The notes below the pieces were generated by a model that was given only the letters and a program-made list of their open reading frames with translations, was not told the DNA's origin and did not search any database. A stretch of DNA of 64,000 nt from Paraburkholderia sp. (lineage in GTDB: Bacteria; Pseudomonadota; Gammaproteobacteria; Burkholderiales; Burkholderiaceae). The stretch spans positions 206,001 to 270,000 of the forward strand of contig NZ_JAPWKB010000019.1 in NCBI RefSeq assembly GCF_028283785.1. Direction: 5' to 3'. The position numbers were made by a program, and so were the translations under genes. Positions 36,585 to 44,270 of this stretch are shown in pieces (the first letter of the stretch is position 1; each line of letters opens with the position of its first letter).

Positions 36585-36716
36585 ATGGTCCATGCGATTC
36601 AGCGCACACTGGTCACGAACAGCGCGATGTCGCGCACCGCGCTCGGCCTCGCGATCGTCACGAGCGGTTTCGCGGTCATCGTCGCGCAGGGCGTGCAGCA
36701 CGCATTCGGCGGCTGA
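36585..36716 (+). CDS. Predicted small single-helix membrane protein between katA and dps
   Basis: A 43-residue frame beginning MVHAIQRTLVTNSAMSR, followed by a hydrophobic segment ALGLAIVTSGFAVIVAQGV (residues 18-36) and ending QHAFGG. The ribosome-binding site AAGGAGAAG six bases before the ATG is near perfect. Composition fits a small inner-membrane protein with one helix. It sits 57 bases after katA and about 160 before dps, between two strong hairpins. No family was recognised; its position suggests it belongs to the peroxide response (inference). Confidence 0.65.
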   Translation: MVHAIQRTLVTNSAMSRTALGLAIVTSGFAVIVAQGVQHAFGG

Positions 36717-36721
36717 CCGGG

Positions 36722-36757
36722 CGCTGCTGCGCGCTTGCGCCACAGCGCGCAGCAGCG
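36722..36757. terminator. Perfect 13-bp hairpin after the small membrane ORF
   Basis: Arms CGCTGCTGCGCGC and GCGCGCAGCAGCG enclose a 10-base loop, 5 bases past the small ORF stop. There is no U-run. It separates the katA unit from the dps promoter region. Confidence 0.5.
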
Positions 36758-36766
36758 AGTCCCGCG

Positions 36767-36794
36767 TTGTCGCTGCGTTGATTCAGGCTAAACT
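36767..36794 (+). promoter_or_regulatory. Candidate promoter for dps
   Basis: TTGTCG and TAAACT are spaced by 16 bases, about 84 bases before dps. An overlapping CTATCGG element (36793-36799) and an ATAG downstream (36832-36835) hint at OxyR contact, but the match is weak. Confidence 0.35.
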
Positions 36795-36877
36795 ATCGGT
36801 CGTTCAAGCGTTGATGCTTTCACACACATCACCATAGAACCGCCGACTGGTTCGAATCACTCTTCAAAGGAGTCATC

Positions 36878-37372
36878 ATGGCCAAGAAAGAAGCCGCACC
36901 CGTCCAGCACGTCAACATCGGTATCAGCGACAAAGACCGCAAGAAAATTGCCGAAGGTCTGTCGCATCTGCTGGCCGACACGTACACGCTTTACCTGAAG
37001 ACCCACAACTTCCACTGGAACGTCACGGGTCCGATGTTCAACACACTGCATCTGATGTTCGAGACGCAGTACAACGAACTCGCGCTCGCAGTCGATTCGA
37101 TCGCGGAACGCATCCGTGCGCTGGGCGTGCATGCGCCGGGCAGCTATCGTGATTTCGCAAAGCTGTCGTCGATCCCGGAAGCGGACGGCGTTCCGGCTGC
37201 CGAAGAAATGATCCGCCAGCTGGTGGAAGGTCAGGAAGCCGTGGTCCGTACCGCACGCGCAATCTTCCCGTCGACGGAAGCCGCGAACGACGAACCGACT
37301 GCCGACCTGCTGACGCAACGCATGCAAACGCACGAAAAAACCGCGTGGATGTTGCGTTCGATGCTGGCTTGA
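36878..37372 (+). CDS. dps: Dps ferritin-like DNA-protection protein
   Basis: A 164-residue four-helix ferritin-fold protein forming 12-subunit shells that oxidise Fe(II) with peroxide and shield DNA. The intersubunit ferroxidase residues are visible in NFHWNVTGPMF (H46) and HLMFETQYNEL (H58, E62). A short Lys-containing N-terminus (MAKKEAAPVQ) could contact DNA. AAAGGAG precedes the ATG by seven bases. It is part of the oxyR-katA-dps peroxide cluster and ends at an intrinsic terminator. Confidence 0.96.
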   Translation: MAKKEAAPVQHVNIGISDKDRKKIAEGLSHLLADTYTLYLKTHNFHWNVTGPMFNTLHLMFETQYNELALAVDSIAERIRALGVHAPGSYRDFAKLSSIPEADGVPAAEEMIRQLVEGQEAVVRTARAIFPSTEAANDEPTADLLTQRMQTHEKTAWMLRSMLA

Positions 37373-37446
37373 GCGCAACCGGAACCCGGCACGTCACGCG
37401 CAACATCGCGACACACCGCGGGTTCCGATGCACACGCAGCACAGCG

Positions 37447-37475
37447 AAAAGCCCCGCCCCGCGCGGGGCTTTTTC
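37447..37475 (+). terminator. Intrinsic terminator after dps
   Basis: Arms AAAAGCCCCGC and GCGGGGCTTTT with a 5-base loop, then a T-run on the plus strand, about 75 bases after the dps stop. Confidence 0.9.
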
Positions 37476-37611
37476 GTTGACGGGTGCGCCTTCGCGCCTG
37501 TCCGTCGCCGCGATGCAGCCGACAACCGGTCCGCATCGCGATAGCCGCTAAAATAGCGGCATCGCGTGGCATCGCGCCACTTATCGCATCGCTCAACGCC
37601 TCAGGTTCATC

Positions 37612-38475
37612 ATGCTAGCCCGACTCCCGCTCTATTGGCGTCTTATCCGGATGGACAAGCCGATCGGCAGCCTGCTGCTGCTGTGGCCGACGCTCAACGC
37701 GTTGTGGATTGCGTCGGACGGACGCCCGTCGCTGTCGCTATTGCTGATCTTCGCGGTCGGCACGGTGCTGATGCGCTCGGCCGGCTGTGCGATCAACGAT
37801 TACGCCGACCGCGACTTCGACCGCTACGTGAAGCGCACCGAAAACCGTCCGCTGACCTCCGGCAAGATCCGTTCGTGGGAAGCCGTCGCGCTCGCCGCTG
37901 GACTCGCGCTGGTCGCGTTTTTGCTGATCCTGCCGCTCAATGCGCTGACGAAAGAGTTGTCGGTGGCGGCGTTGTTCGTCGCGGGTAGCTATCCGTTCAC
38001 GAAACGTTTTTTCGCCATTCCGCAGGCGTATCTGGGCATCGCGTTCGGCTTCGGGATTCCGATGGCGTTCGCGGCCGTGCAGAATCACGTGCCGATGCTC
38101 GCGTGGATCATGCTGATTGCCAACGTGTTCTGGTCGGTCGCGTACGACACCGAATACGCGATGGTCGATCGCGACGACGACATCAAGATCGGCATTCGCA
38201 CGTCGGCGCTGACCTTCGGCCGCTTCGACGTCGCCGCGATCATGCTGTGCTACGCGGTCACGCTGGGCATCTACGCGTGGATCGGGGTTTCGCTCGCGTT
38301 CGGCGTGCTGTACTGGCTCGGACTCGCGGCGGCCGCGGGGTGTGCGGTCTATCACTACACGCTGATTCGCAACCGCGAACGCATGCCGTGTTTCGCCGCG
38401 TTCAAACACAACAACTGGCTGGGCGGCGCGCTGTTCGCCGGGATCGCCGCGCATTACGCGATCGCATCGTTCTAG
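37612..38475 (+). CDS. ubiA: 4-hydroxybenzoate octaprenyltransferase
   Basis: A 287-residue polytopic inner-membrane prenyltransferase that attaches the polyprenyl tail to 4-hydroxybenzoate, committing it to ubiquinone. Both Mg-diphosphate-binding motifs are present: NDYADRDFDRYVKRT after helix 2 and DTEYAMVDRDDDIKIG after helix 4, with seven to nine helices around them. A perfect GCCGCTA-AAA-TAGCGGC dyad (37544-37560) lies upstream and includes a TAAAAT that could be a -10 element. It ends at a terminator shared with convergent proC. Confidence 0.95.
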   Translation: MLARLPLYWRLIRMDKPIGSLLLLWPTLNALWIASDGRPSLSLLLIFAVGTVLMRSAGCAINDYADRDFDRYVKRTENRPLTSGKIRSWEAVALAAGLALVAFLLILPLNALTKELSVAALFVAGSYPFTKRFFAIPQAYLGIAFGFGIPMAFAAVQNHVPMLAWIMLIANVFWSVAYDTEYAMVDRDDDIKIGIRTSALTFGRFDVAAIMLCYAVTLGIYAWIGVSLAFGVLYWLGLAAAAGCAVYHYTLIRNRERMPCFAAFKHNNWLGGALFAGIAAHYAIASF

Positions 38476-38500
38476 GCGGTGGTTTCGCTGGACGAATGCA

Positions 38501-38533
38501 AAAAAGGCGACGGGAAATCCCGTCGCCTTTTTC
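38501..38533. terminator. Bidirectional intrinsic terminator, ubiA / proC
   Basis: A long perfect stem, AAAAAGGCGACGGGA with TCCCGTCGCCTTTTT and a 2-base loop, has A-rich and T-rich flanks on its two sides. It separates convergent ubiA and proC. Confidence 0.93.
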
Positions 38534-38562
38534 ATTTCCGGTTACCGCGCGAACGCGCCGCG

Positions 38563-39378
38563 TTACTGCTGACCGAATTCCTCGCCCATTTCCTTCGCGC
38601 GGGCGTCGGCGGCGAGCGCGCCGCGCACGATCGCATCCTTCACGCCGAGCGCGTCGAAGGCGGCCAACGCAGCGGCTGTCGTGCCGCCTTTCGACGTCAC
38701 GCGTTCACGCAACACACTCGCCGGTTCGTCCGATTGCGCGGCCAGTTGCGCCGCGCCCGTGAAGGTCGCGACCGCGAGCGCGCGGCCTTGCTCGTCGTCC
38801 AAGCCGAGCTGACGAGCGGCTTCCTGCAACGCTTCGATGAAATAGAACACGTAGGCCGGGCCGCTGCCTGAAATGCCCGTGACCGCATCGATCTTCGATT
38901 CATCGTCGAACCAGACGGTTTCGCCGACCGCGCCGAGCACTTGCGTCGCGAGCGCGCGACCGCTTTCGTCGACATCGCCGGTGGCCGCGAGGCCCGACAC
39001 ACCCATGCCGATCAGCGCAGGCGTATTCGGCATCACGCGGACGATCCGTGCATGGCCGTTCAGCCAGCGCGCCAGGTCGATGCTGCGAATCCCGGCCATG
39101 ATGCTGATCACCAGTTGCGAGCCGTTCAGATGCGGCGCGAGCGCCCCGGCGACATCTTTGGCGCCTTGCGGTTTGACGGCCAGCATGATTGCATCGAAGT
39201 TCGACAGCGTTCCGTCGATGGCTTCGCCGGTCGTGACGCCGAACTGTTGCACGTTGCGCTCGCGCGCCGCCTGGTTCGGGTCGATCACATAGACATCCGA
39301 CGGCGCGACGCCGCGTTTGATAAGGCCGCCGATCAGCGCCGCAGCCATGTTGCCGCCGCCGATAAATGCAATTTTCAT
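38563..39378 (-). CDS. proC: Pyrroline-5-carboxylate reductase
   Basis: A 271-residue NAD(P)H enzyme making L-proline from pyrroline-5-carboxylate. The N-terminal Rossmann motif reads AFIGGGNMAAALIGGL. The C-terminal helical domain carries the family signature SGSGPAYVFYFIEALQEAA and the DEXGR-like TSKGGTTAAAL. The ATG at 39378 (MKIAFIGG) is clear although the frame extends 161 codons upstream. It lies 14 bases after yggS on the same strand, the widespread yggS-proC pair. Confidence 0.96.
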   Translation of the reverse strand: MKIAFIGGGNMAAALIGGLIKRGVAPSDVYVIDPNQAARERNVQQFGVTTGEAIDGTLSNFDAIMLAVKPQGAKDVAGALAPHLNGSQLVISIMAGIRSIDLARWLNGHARIVRVMPNTPALIGMGVSGLAATGDVDESGRALATQVLGAVGETVWFDDESKIDAVTGISGSGPAYVFYFIEALQEAARQLGLDDEQGRALAVATFTGAAQLAAQSDEPASVLRERVTSKGGTTAAALAAFDALGVKDAIVRGALAADARAKEMGEEFGQQ

Positions 39379-39392
39379 GATGTTCCGGGTAA

Positions 39393-40091
39393 TCAGTTGG
39401 AGTAGTCGCGTGCGCCGAAAATGGCTGTGCCGACCCGCACGATGGTGGCGCCTTCGAGAACGGCGGCTTCGAGATCGTCGGACATGCCCATCGACAGCGT
39501 GTCGAGCGCAAGGCCGTCCGCATTCAACTGCTCGAACAGTTCGCGCAACTTCCGGTGCGGCTCGCGTTGCGTCTCGATGCTGCCGGCCGGTTCGGGAATC
39601 GCCATCAGGCCGCGCAGACGCAGTTGCGGCATCGCGGCGATCGCGTGGGCGACTTCGGATGCTTCGGCGGCCGTTACGCCGCTTTTCGACGCTTCGCCGC
39701 TGATGTTGACCTGCAGACAGACGTTGAGCGGCGGCATCGACGCGGGGCGCTGTTCGGCCAGCCGTTGCGCGATCTTGAGACGATCGACCGAATGCACCCA
39801 GTCGAAGTGCTCGGCGACCGGGCGCGTCTTGTTCGACTGCAACGGCCCGATGAAATGCCATTCGAGCGATGTCCGCAAATCGGCCAACGCGTCGATTTTG
39901 GTCAGCGCTTCCTGCAGGTAGTTTTCACCGAACGCCCGTTGACCGGCGGCATGCGCGGCGCGCACGTCTTCGGCGGGGAAGGTTTTGGCGACGGCCAGCA
40001 GGGTCACCGAACGCGGATCGCGTCCGGCCACGTGCGCGGCGAGGGCGATGCGCTGCTGCACCGCGTCGAGGTTGTGTACGAGATCGGGCAT
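39393..40091 (-). CDS. yggS: YggS-family pyridoxal-phosphate homeostasis protein
   Basis: A 232-residue single-domain fold-type III PLP-binding protein (PLPBP/PROSC). The PLP lysine is K36 in LAVAKTFP. The motifs GENYLQEALTK and EWHFIGPLQSNKT are typical. It has no known catalytic activity and buffers free PLP; loss disturbs amino-acid pools in E. coli (family knowledge). It is the first gene of the yggS-proC operon, and glcF ends about 60 bases upstream on the same strand. Confidence 0.94.
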   Translation of the reverse strand: MPDLVHNLDAVQQRIALAAHVAGRDPRSVTLLAVAKTFPAEDVRAAHAAGQRAFGENYLQEALTKIDALADLRTSLEWHFIGPLQSNKTRPVAEHFDWVHSVDRLKIAQRLAEQRPASMPPLNVCLQVNISGEASKSGVTAAEASEVAHAIAAMPQLRLRGLMAIPEPAGSIETQREPHRKLRELFEQLNADGLALDTLSMGMSDDLEAAVLEGATIVRVGTAIFGARDYSN

Positions 40092-40152
40092 GAACCTGAG
40101 GTGTCGTTCAGAAAGCGATATCCCCGATTATACGGACGCTGCGCCGATCGTT

Positions 40153-41391
40153 TCACCCGTGGTCGGTGGGAGACAGCATGTGCTCGACGAGTTCGATCCA
40201 ATGCGCGACCGGCGTAGACGTGCCGCTTTGCAGATGCGCGATGCAGCCGACGTTCGCCGACACGATCACTTGCGGATCCTGGGCATGCAGCCGATCGAGT
40301 TTCTGATCGCGCAGCGCATAGGACAGTTTTGGTTGCGTCAGCGAATACGTGCCCGCCGATCCGCAGCACAAGTGACTATCCGCAGGCAGCCGGACATCGA
40401 TGCCGAGTGCGCCGAGCAGATGCTCGACCTTGCCGCGAATCTGCTGGCCGTGCTGCAACGTGCACGGCGGATGAAACGCGACGGTATGCACCGAACGCTG
40501 ACGCGTCGCGGCGGCCAGCGCGTCCTCGAATTCGGGCAGGATTTCCGCGAGATCGCGGGTCAGCCCGGTGATGCGCGCGGCCTTTTGCGCATACGCCGGA
40601 TCGTCGCGCAGCAGATGCGCATATTCCTTGACGGTCGCGCCGCAGCCCGACGCGTTCATCACGATGGCTTCGACACCCTGTTCGACATACGGCCACCACG
40701 CGTCGATATTCGCGCGGATGTCGTCGAGCGCGTCGTCGTTGTAGCCGAGATGCAGACGGATCGCGCCGCAGCAACCGGCCTCCGGCGCAATCACCGTCTC
40801 GATGCCGAGCCGGTCCAGCACGCGTGCGGTCGCGATATTGACGTTCGGCATCATCGACGGTTGCACGCAACCCGCGAGCATCAGCATCTTGCGCGCGTGT
40901 GTCGCGGTCGGCCACGTGAGCGGGCGTTGCCGCGCGGGCACCTTGTCGCGCAGCTTCTTCGGCAGCAGCGCGCGCACGTGCTGTCCGATGCGTATCGCGG
41001 GCGTGAACAGCGCTTCGTTCGGCACGAAGCTCGCCAGCAGACGACGCGTCAGACGCTGGCCGAACGGACGCGGCACTTTTTCTTCGGTCAGCTTGCGGCC
41101 GATCTCGACCAGTCTTCCGTATTCCACGCCGGACGGGCACGTCGTCTCGCAATTGCGGCAGGTCAGGCAGCGGTCCAGATGCACTTGCGTACTGCGCGTC
41201 ACTTCCGCGCCTTCGACCATCTGCTTGATCAGATAGATGCGGCCACGCGGACCGTCGAGTTCGTCGCCGAGCAGTTGATAGGTCGGGCAGGTCGCGGTGC
41301 AAAAGCCGCAATGCACGCACTTGCGCAGAATGGCGTCCGCTTCGACGCCGTCGGGAGTGTGGCGAACGAAGTCCGCGAGGTTGGTTTGCAT
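40153..41391 (-). CDS. glcF: Glycolate oxidase iron-sulfur subunit
   Basis: A 412-residue subunit with two CxxCxxCxxxCP ferredoxin-like motifs (C25, C28, C31, C35 and C76, C79, C82, C86) for two 4Fe-4S clusters. Two C-terminal cysteine-rich CCG-type domains follow (PEAGCCGAIRLHLG and SHLCCGSAGTYS, together with upstream cysteines). It passes electrons from the GlcD/GlcE flavin subunits to the membrane quinone pool. The stop is about 60 bases before yggS, and the start is 7 bases after glcE, so glcD-glcE-glcF is an operon. Confidence 0.95.
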   Translation of the reverse strand: MQTNLADFVRHTPDGVEADAILRKCVHCGFCTATCPTYQLLGDELDGPRGRIYLIKQMVEGAEVTRSTQVHLDRCLTCRNCETTCPSGVEYGRLVEIGRKLTEEKVPRPFGQRLTRRLLASFVPNEALFTPAIRIGQHVRALLPKKLRDKVPARQRPLTWPTATHARKMLMLAGCVQPSMMPNVNIATARVLDRLGIETVIAPEAGCCGAIRLHLGYNDDALDDIRANIDAWWPYVEQGVEAIVMNASGCGATVKEYAHLLRDDPAYAQKAARITGLTRDLAEILPEFEDALAAATRQRSVHTVAFHPPCTLQHGQQIRGKVEHLLGALGIDVRLPADSHLCCGSAGTYSLTQPKLSYALRDQKLDRLHAQDPQVIVSANVGCIAHLQSGTSTPVAHWIELVEHMLSPTDHG

Positions 41392-41398
41392 CGCGTGC

Positions 41399-42487
41399 TC
41401 AAAAGTCGGGATACAGCCGGCCGCGGTTGAAGATGCGCGCGGGGTCGAACGCTGCCTTCAGGCCGCGATGGATTTTCATCAGCGGTGCGGGCAACGGCGT
41501 GAACACCCCGGCGCTTCGGTCGAAGCCTGCGCCGGTACGGAAGATCGTCGCGTGGCCGCCGGCCTGTTTCGCGCTGATGCGCACGGTTTGCGCGTCGGTG
41601 TCGGTGATCCACCAGCGCTGGCCGCCGCCCCATTCCATCAATTGCGCGCCGGGCAGTTGCAACGGCTCGGTGACCGTCGGCAACGACAGTCGCCATAACG
41701 CGGCTTTCGGCGAGATCGCCGCAAAAAATGGATCGGTCTGTTCGCGCAGGCCGGCCCAGAAACGATCGGCTTCGACCGCATCGACGACTTCGCCGCCCAG
41801 CGACGTGCGCGCGCTTTTCACCGCGCTCTCCGCACCCGCGAGACGCACGGCGAGCGTGCCGTTGCGCCACGCGCTGCCGGTGATCGGCAGCGGATGACCG
41901 CCCCATTCGTTGAGCTTGCGCACGGCGTCGGTGCCGTTCATATCGAATTTGAGTGTGGCTTCCGCCTGCGGACGCGGCAGCACCTTGACCGACAGTTCGA
42001 GGATCAGCCCGAGCGTGCCGAGCGAGCCTGCCATCAGCCGCGACACGTCGTAACCCGCGACGTTCTTGACGACCTGACCGCCGAAATGAAGCACCTGGCC
42101 TTGTCCGTTCATGACGACCGCGCCGAGCACGAAGTCGCGCGCCGCGCCCGCCGACGGCCGGCGCGGCCCGGCGATCCCCGCCGCGATGCAGCCGCCGAAG
42201 GTGGCGTCCGGGCCGAAGTGCGGCGGCTCGAACGGCAACATCTGATGATGCTCGGCGAGCTTTGCCTCGATCTCCACGAGCGGCGTACCGGCCCGCGCGG
42301 TGATCACCAGTTCGGCCGGGTCGTACGCGATGATGCCGCGGTAAGCGCAGGTGTCGAGGAGTTCGCCTTCCAGGGCCTGGCCGTACCAGTCTTTGGTACC
42401 GCCGCCGCGTATGCGCAGCGTGCGGCCTTCCCCGCTTGCCGAGCGGATGCGCCCGGCCCAACCGGCCACGATGTCGTCCTCTTCCAT
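41399..42487 (-). CDS. glcE: Glycolate oxidase FAD-binding subunit GlcE
   Basis: A 362-residue VAO-type flavoprotein subunit shorter than GlcD. The PP-loop FAD-binding region shows RGGGTKDWYG near residue 30 and FGGCIAAGIAGPRRPSAG around residue 110, with VKNVAGYDVSRLMAGSLGTLG farther on (cut to GYDVSRLMAGSLGTLG). The ATG at 42487 (MEEDDIVA) is preferred over a frame extension of 15 codons. It sits between glcD (151 bases upstream) and glcF (7 bases downstream). GlcE has no full substrate-binding domain of its own and works as part of the GlcDEF complex. Confidence 0.93.
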   Translation of the reverse strand: MEEDDIVAGWAGRIRSASGEGRTLRIRGGGTKDWYGQALEGELLDTCAYRGIIAYDPAELVITARAGTPLVEIEAKLAEHHQMLPFEPPHFGPDATFGGCIAAGIAGPRRPSAGAARDFVLGAVVMNGQGQVLHFGGQVVKNVAGYDVSRLMAGSLGTLGLILELSVKVLPRPQAEATLKFDMNGTDAVRKLNEWGGHPLPITGSAWRNGTLAVRLAGAESAVKSARTSLGGEVVDAVEADRFWAGLREQTDPFFAAISPKAALWRLSLPTVTEPLQLPGAQLMEWGGGQRWWITDTDAQTVRISAKQAGGHATIFRTGAGFDRSAGVFTPLPAPLMKIHRGLKAAFDPARIFNRGRLYPDF

Positions 42488-42637
42488 GGTGTCCTTCGTT
42501 GTTTGTCGTTCGATTGTACCTGGCACGACCATGCTGACAACCCGGAACGGACCCGTATCGGGTAATCAGGGAAGGGTTTGAAAGCGTTGCGCCACGGAGC
42601 CCGCAGCCGCGAAGGCGGCGGGCTGCCGGGCGGTGGC

Positions 42638-44131
42638 CTAGAAGCGGGGTAGATCGGGATGCGGCAGCAGTCCGCCGCGCACGTGCATCTTGCCGTACTC
42701 GGCGCAGCGCGCGCGGGTGGGGATGCCCTTGTCGGGATTAAGCAGGCCGGGCGGGTCGAAGGCGCGTTTCACCGCATGGAACGCGTCACGCTCTTCCGGC
42801 GAAAACTGCACGCACATCGAGTTGATCTTCTCGATGCCGACGCCGTGCTCGCCCGTCACGGTGCCGCCCAGTTCGACGCAGGCTTCGAGAATGTCGGAGC
42901 CGAATGCCTCCGCGCGATGCCACTCGTCGAGATCGTTGCCGTTGAAGAGGATCAGCGGGTGCATGTTGCCGTCGCCCGCATGGAACACGTTGATGCAGCG
43001 CAGCCGGTAGGTCTTTTCCATCGCCTCGATGCGCGCGAGCAGCGGCCCGATACTGCGACGCGGCACCGTGCCGTCCATGCAGTAGTAGTCAGGCGAAATC
43101 CGTCCCGCCGCCGGAAACGCATTCTTGCGGCCGGACCAGAAGCGCAGCCGCTCGCTCTCGTTGCGCGAAATCTGGATACGCGTCGCGCCATGTTCGCGCA
43201 GCACGGCCGTCATCCTGACGATCTCGTCGGCGACTTCTTCCGCCGTGCCGTCCGATTCGCACAGCAGGATCGCCGCCGCGTCGAGGTCGTAACCGGCCTT
43301 CACGAATTCCTCGACCGCCTGCGTGGCCGCCTTGTCCATCATTTCGAGACCGGCCGGGATGATGCCCGCCGCGATGATGCCGGCCACCGCATCGCCGCCT
43401 TTCACGACGTCGTCGAAACTCGCCATGATGACCTGCGCGGTTTGCGGCTTCGGGATCAGGCGAACCGTGACTTCGGTGACGATCGCGAACATGCCTTCGC
43501 TGCCGATCAGCACCGCCAGCAGATCGAGCCCCGGCGCGTCCGGCCCAAGTGAACCGAACTCGACGATCTCGCCTTCCATCGTGACCGCTCTGACGCGCAA
43601 CACGTTGTGCACCGTCAGACCGTACTTCAGGCAATGGACGCCGCCGGAGTTTTCCGACACGTTGCCGCCGATCGTGCACGCAATCTGCGACGACGGATCG
43701 GGCGCGTAGTACAGCCCGTAAGGTGCGGCGGCTTCGGAAATGGCAAGGTTGCGCACGCCCGGCTGGACGATTGCGATGCGCGCGTAGGGATCGACATCGA
43801 CGATCTTGCGAAAGCGCGCGAGCGACACCACCACGCCGTGACGGATCGGCATCGCGCCGCCCGACAGACCGGTGCCCGCGCCGCGCGGCACGATCGGCAC
43901 ATCGAGCCGATGACAGATCTGCACGATCCGCTGCACCTGCGATTCCGTTTCGGGCAGCGCGACGGCAAGCGGCAGCCGTCGGTAGGCGGCGAGCCCATCG
44001 CATTCGTACGCGACCGTGTCTTCTTCGCGATACAGCAGGCAATGCGTGGGCAGCACCGCCATCAACGCCTGCACGACTTCGCGCTGGCGTTGCGCGAGCA
44101 CTTCGGCCGACAGATCGGTGGGTGCGTTCAT
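42638..44131 (-). CDS. glcD: Glycolate oxidase subunit GlcD
   Basis: A 497-residue FAD-dependent catalytic subunit that oxidises glycolate to glyoxylate. The VAO-fold FAD site is PRGAGTGLSGGAMPI, followed by GGNVSENSGGVHCLKYG and the C-terminal FAD-linked-oxidase domain with NVFHAGDGNMHPL and GGTVTGEHGVGIEK. The ATG at 44131 (MNAPTDLS) was chosen over a 14-codon Arg-rich extension. It lies 139 bases downstream of another GlcD-like gene on the same strand. Order GlcD-GlcE-GlcF strongly supports this assignment. Confidence 0.95.
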   Translation of the reverse strand: MNAPTDLSAEVLAQRQREVVQALMAVLPTHCLLYREEDTVAYECDGLAAYRRLPLAVALPETESQVQRIVQICHRLDVPIVPRGAGTGLSGGAMPIRHGVVVSLARFRKIVDVDPYARIAIVQPGVRNLAISEAAAPYGLYYAPDPSSQIACTIGGNVSENSGGVHCLKYGLTVHNVLRVRAVTMEGEIVEFGSLGPDAPGLDLLAVLIGSEGMFAIVTEVTVRLIPKPQTAQVIMASFDDVVKGGDAVAGIIAAGIIPAGLEMMDKAATQAVEEFVKAGYDLDAAAILLCESDGTAEEVADEIVRMTAVLREHGATRIQISRNESERLRFWSGRKNAFPAAGRISPDYYCMDGTVPRRSIGPLLARIEAMEKTYRLRCINVFHAGDGNMHPLILFNGNDLDEWHRAEAFGSDILEACVELGGTVTGEHGVGIEKINSMCVQFSPEERDAFHAVKRAFDPPGLLNPDKGIPTRARCAEYGKMHVRGGLLPHPDLPRF

Positions 44132-44270
44132 GGGTCGTCTCCTCCTGCGCAACGTGCTGCGATTGTGTGGCACGCGCGAGGCCGCGGGCGGTTCTTATCG
44201 GATTTGCGGATGTATCCGCAGCCGCGCAACCTCGATTCCTACAGCGACTAATCCGGCGTCGTACGTGCCT

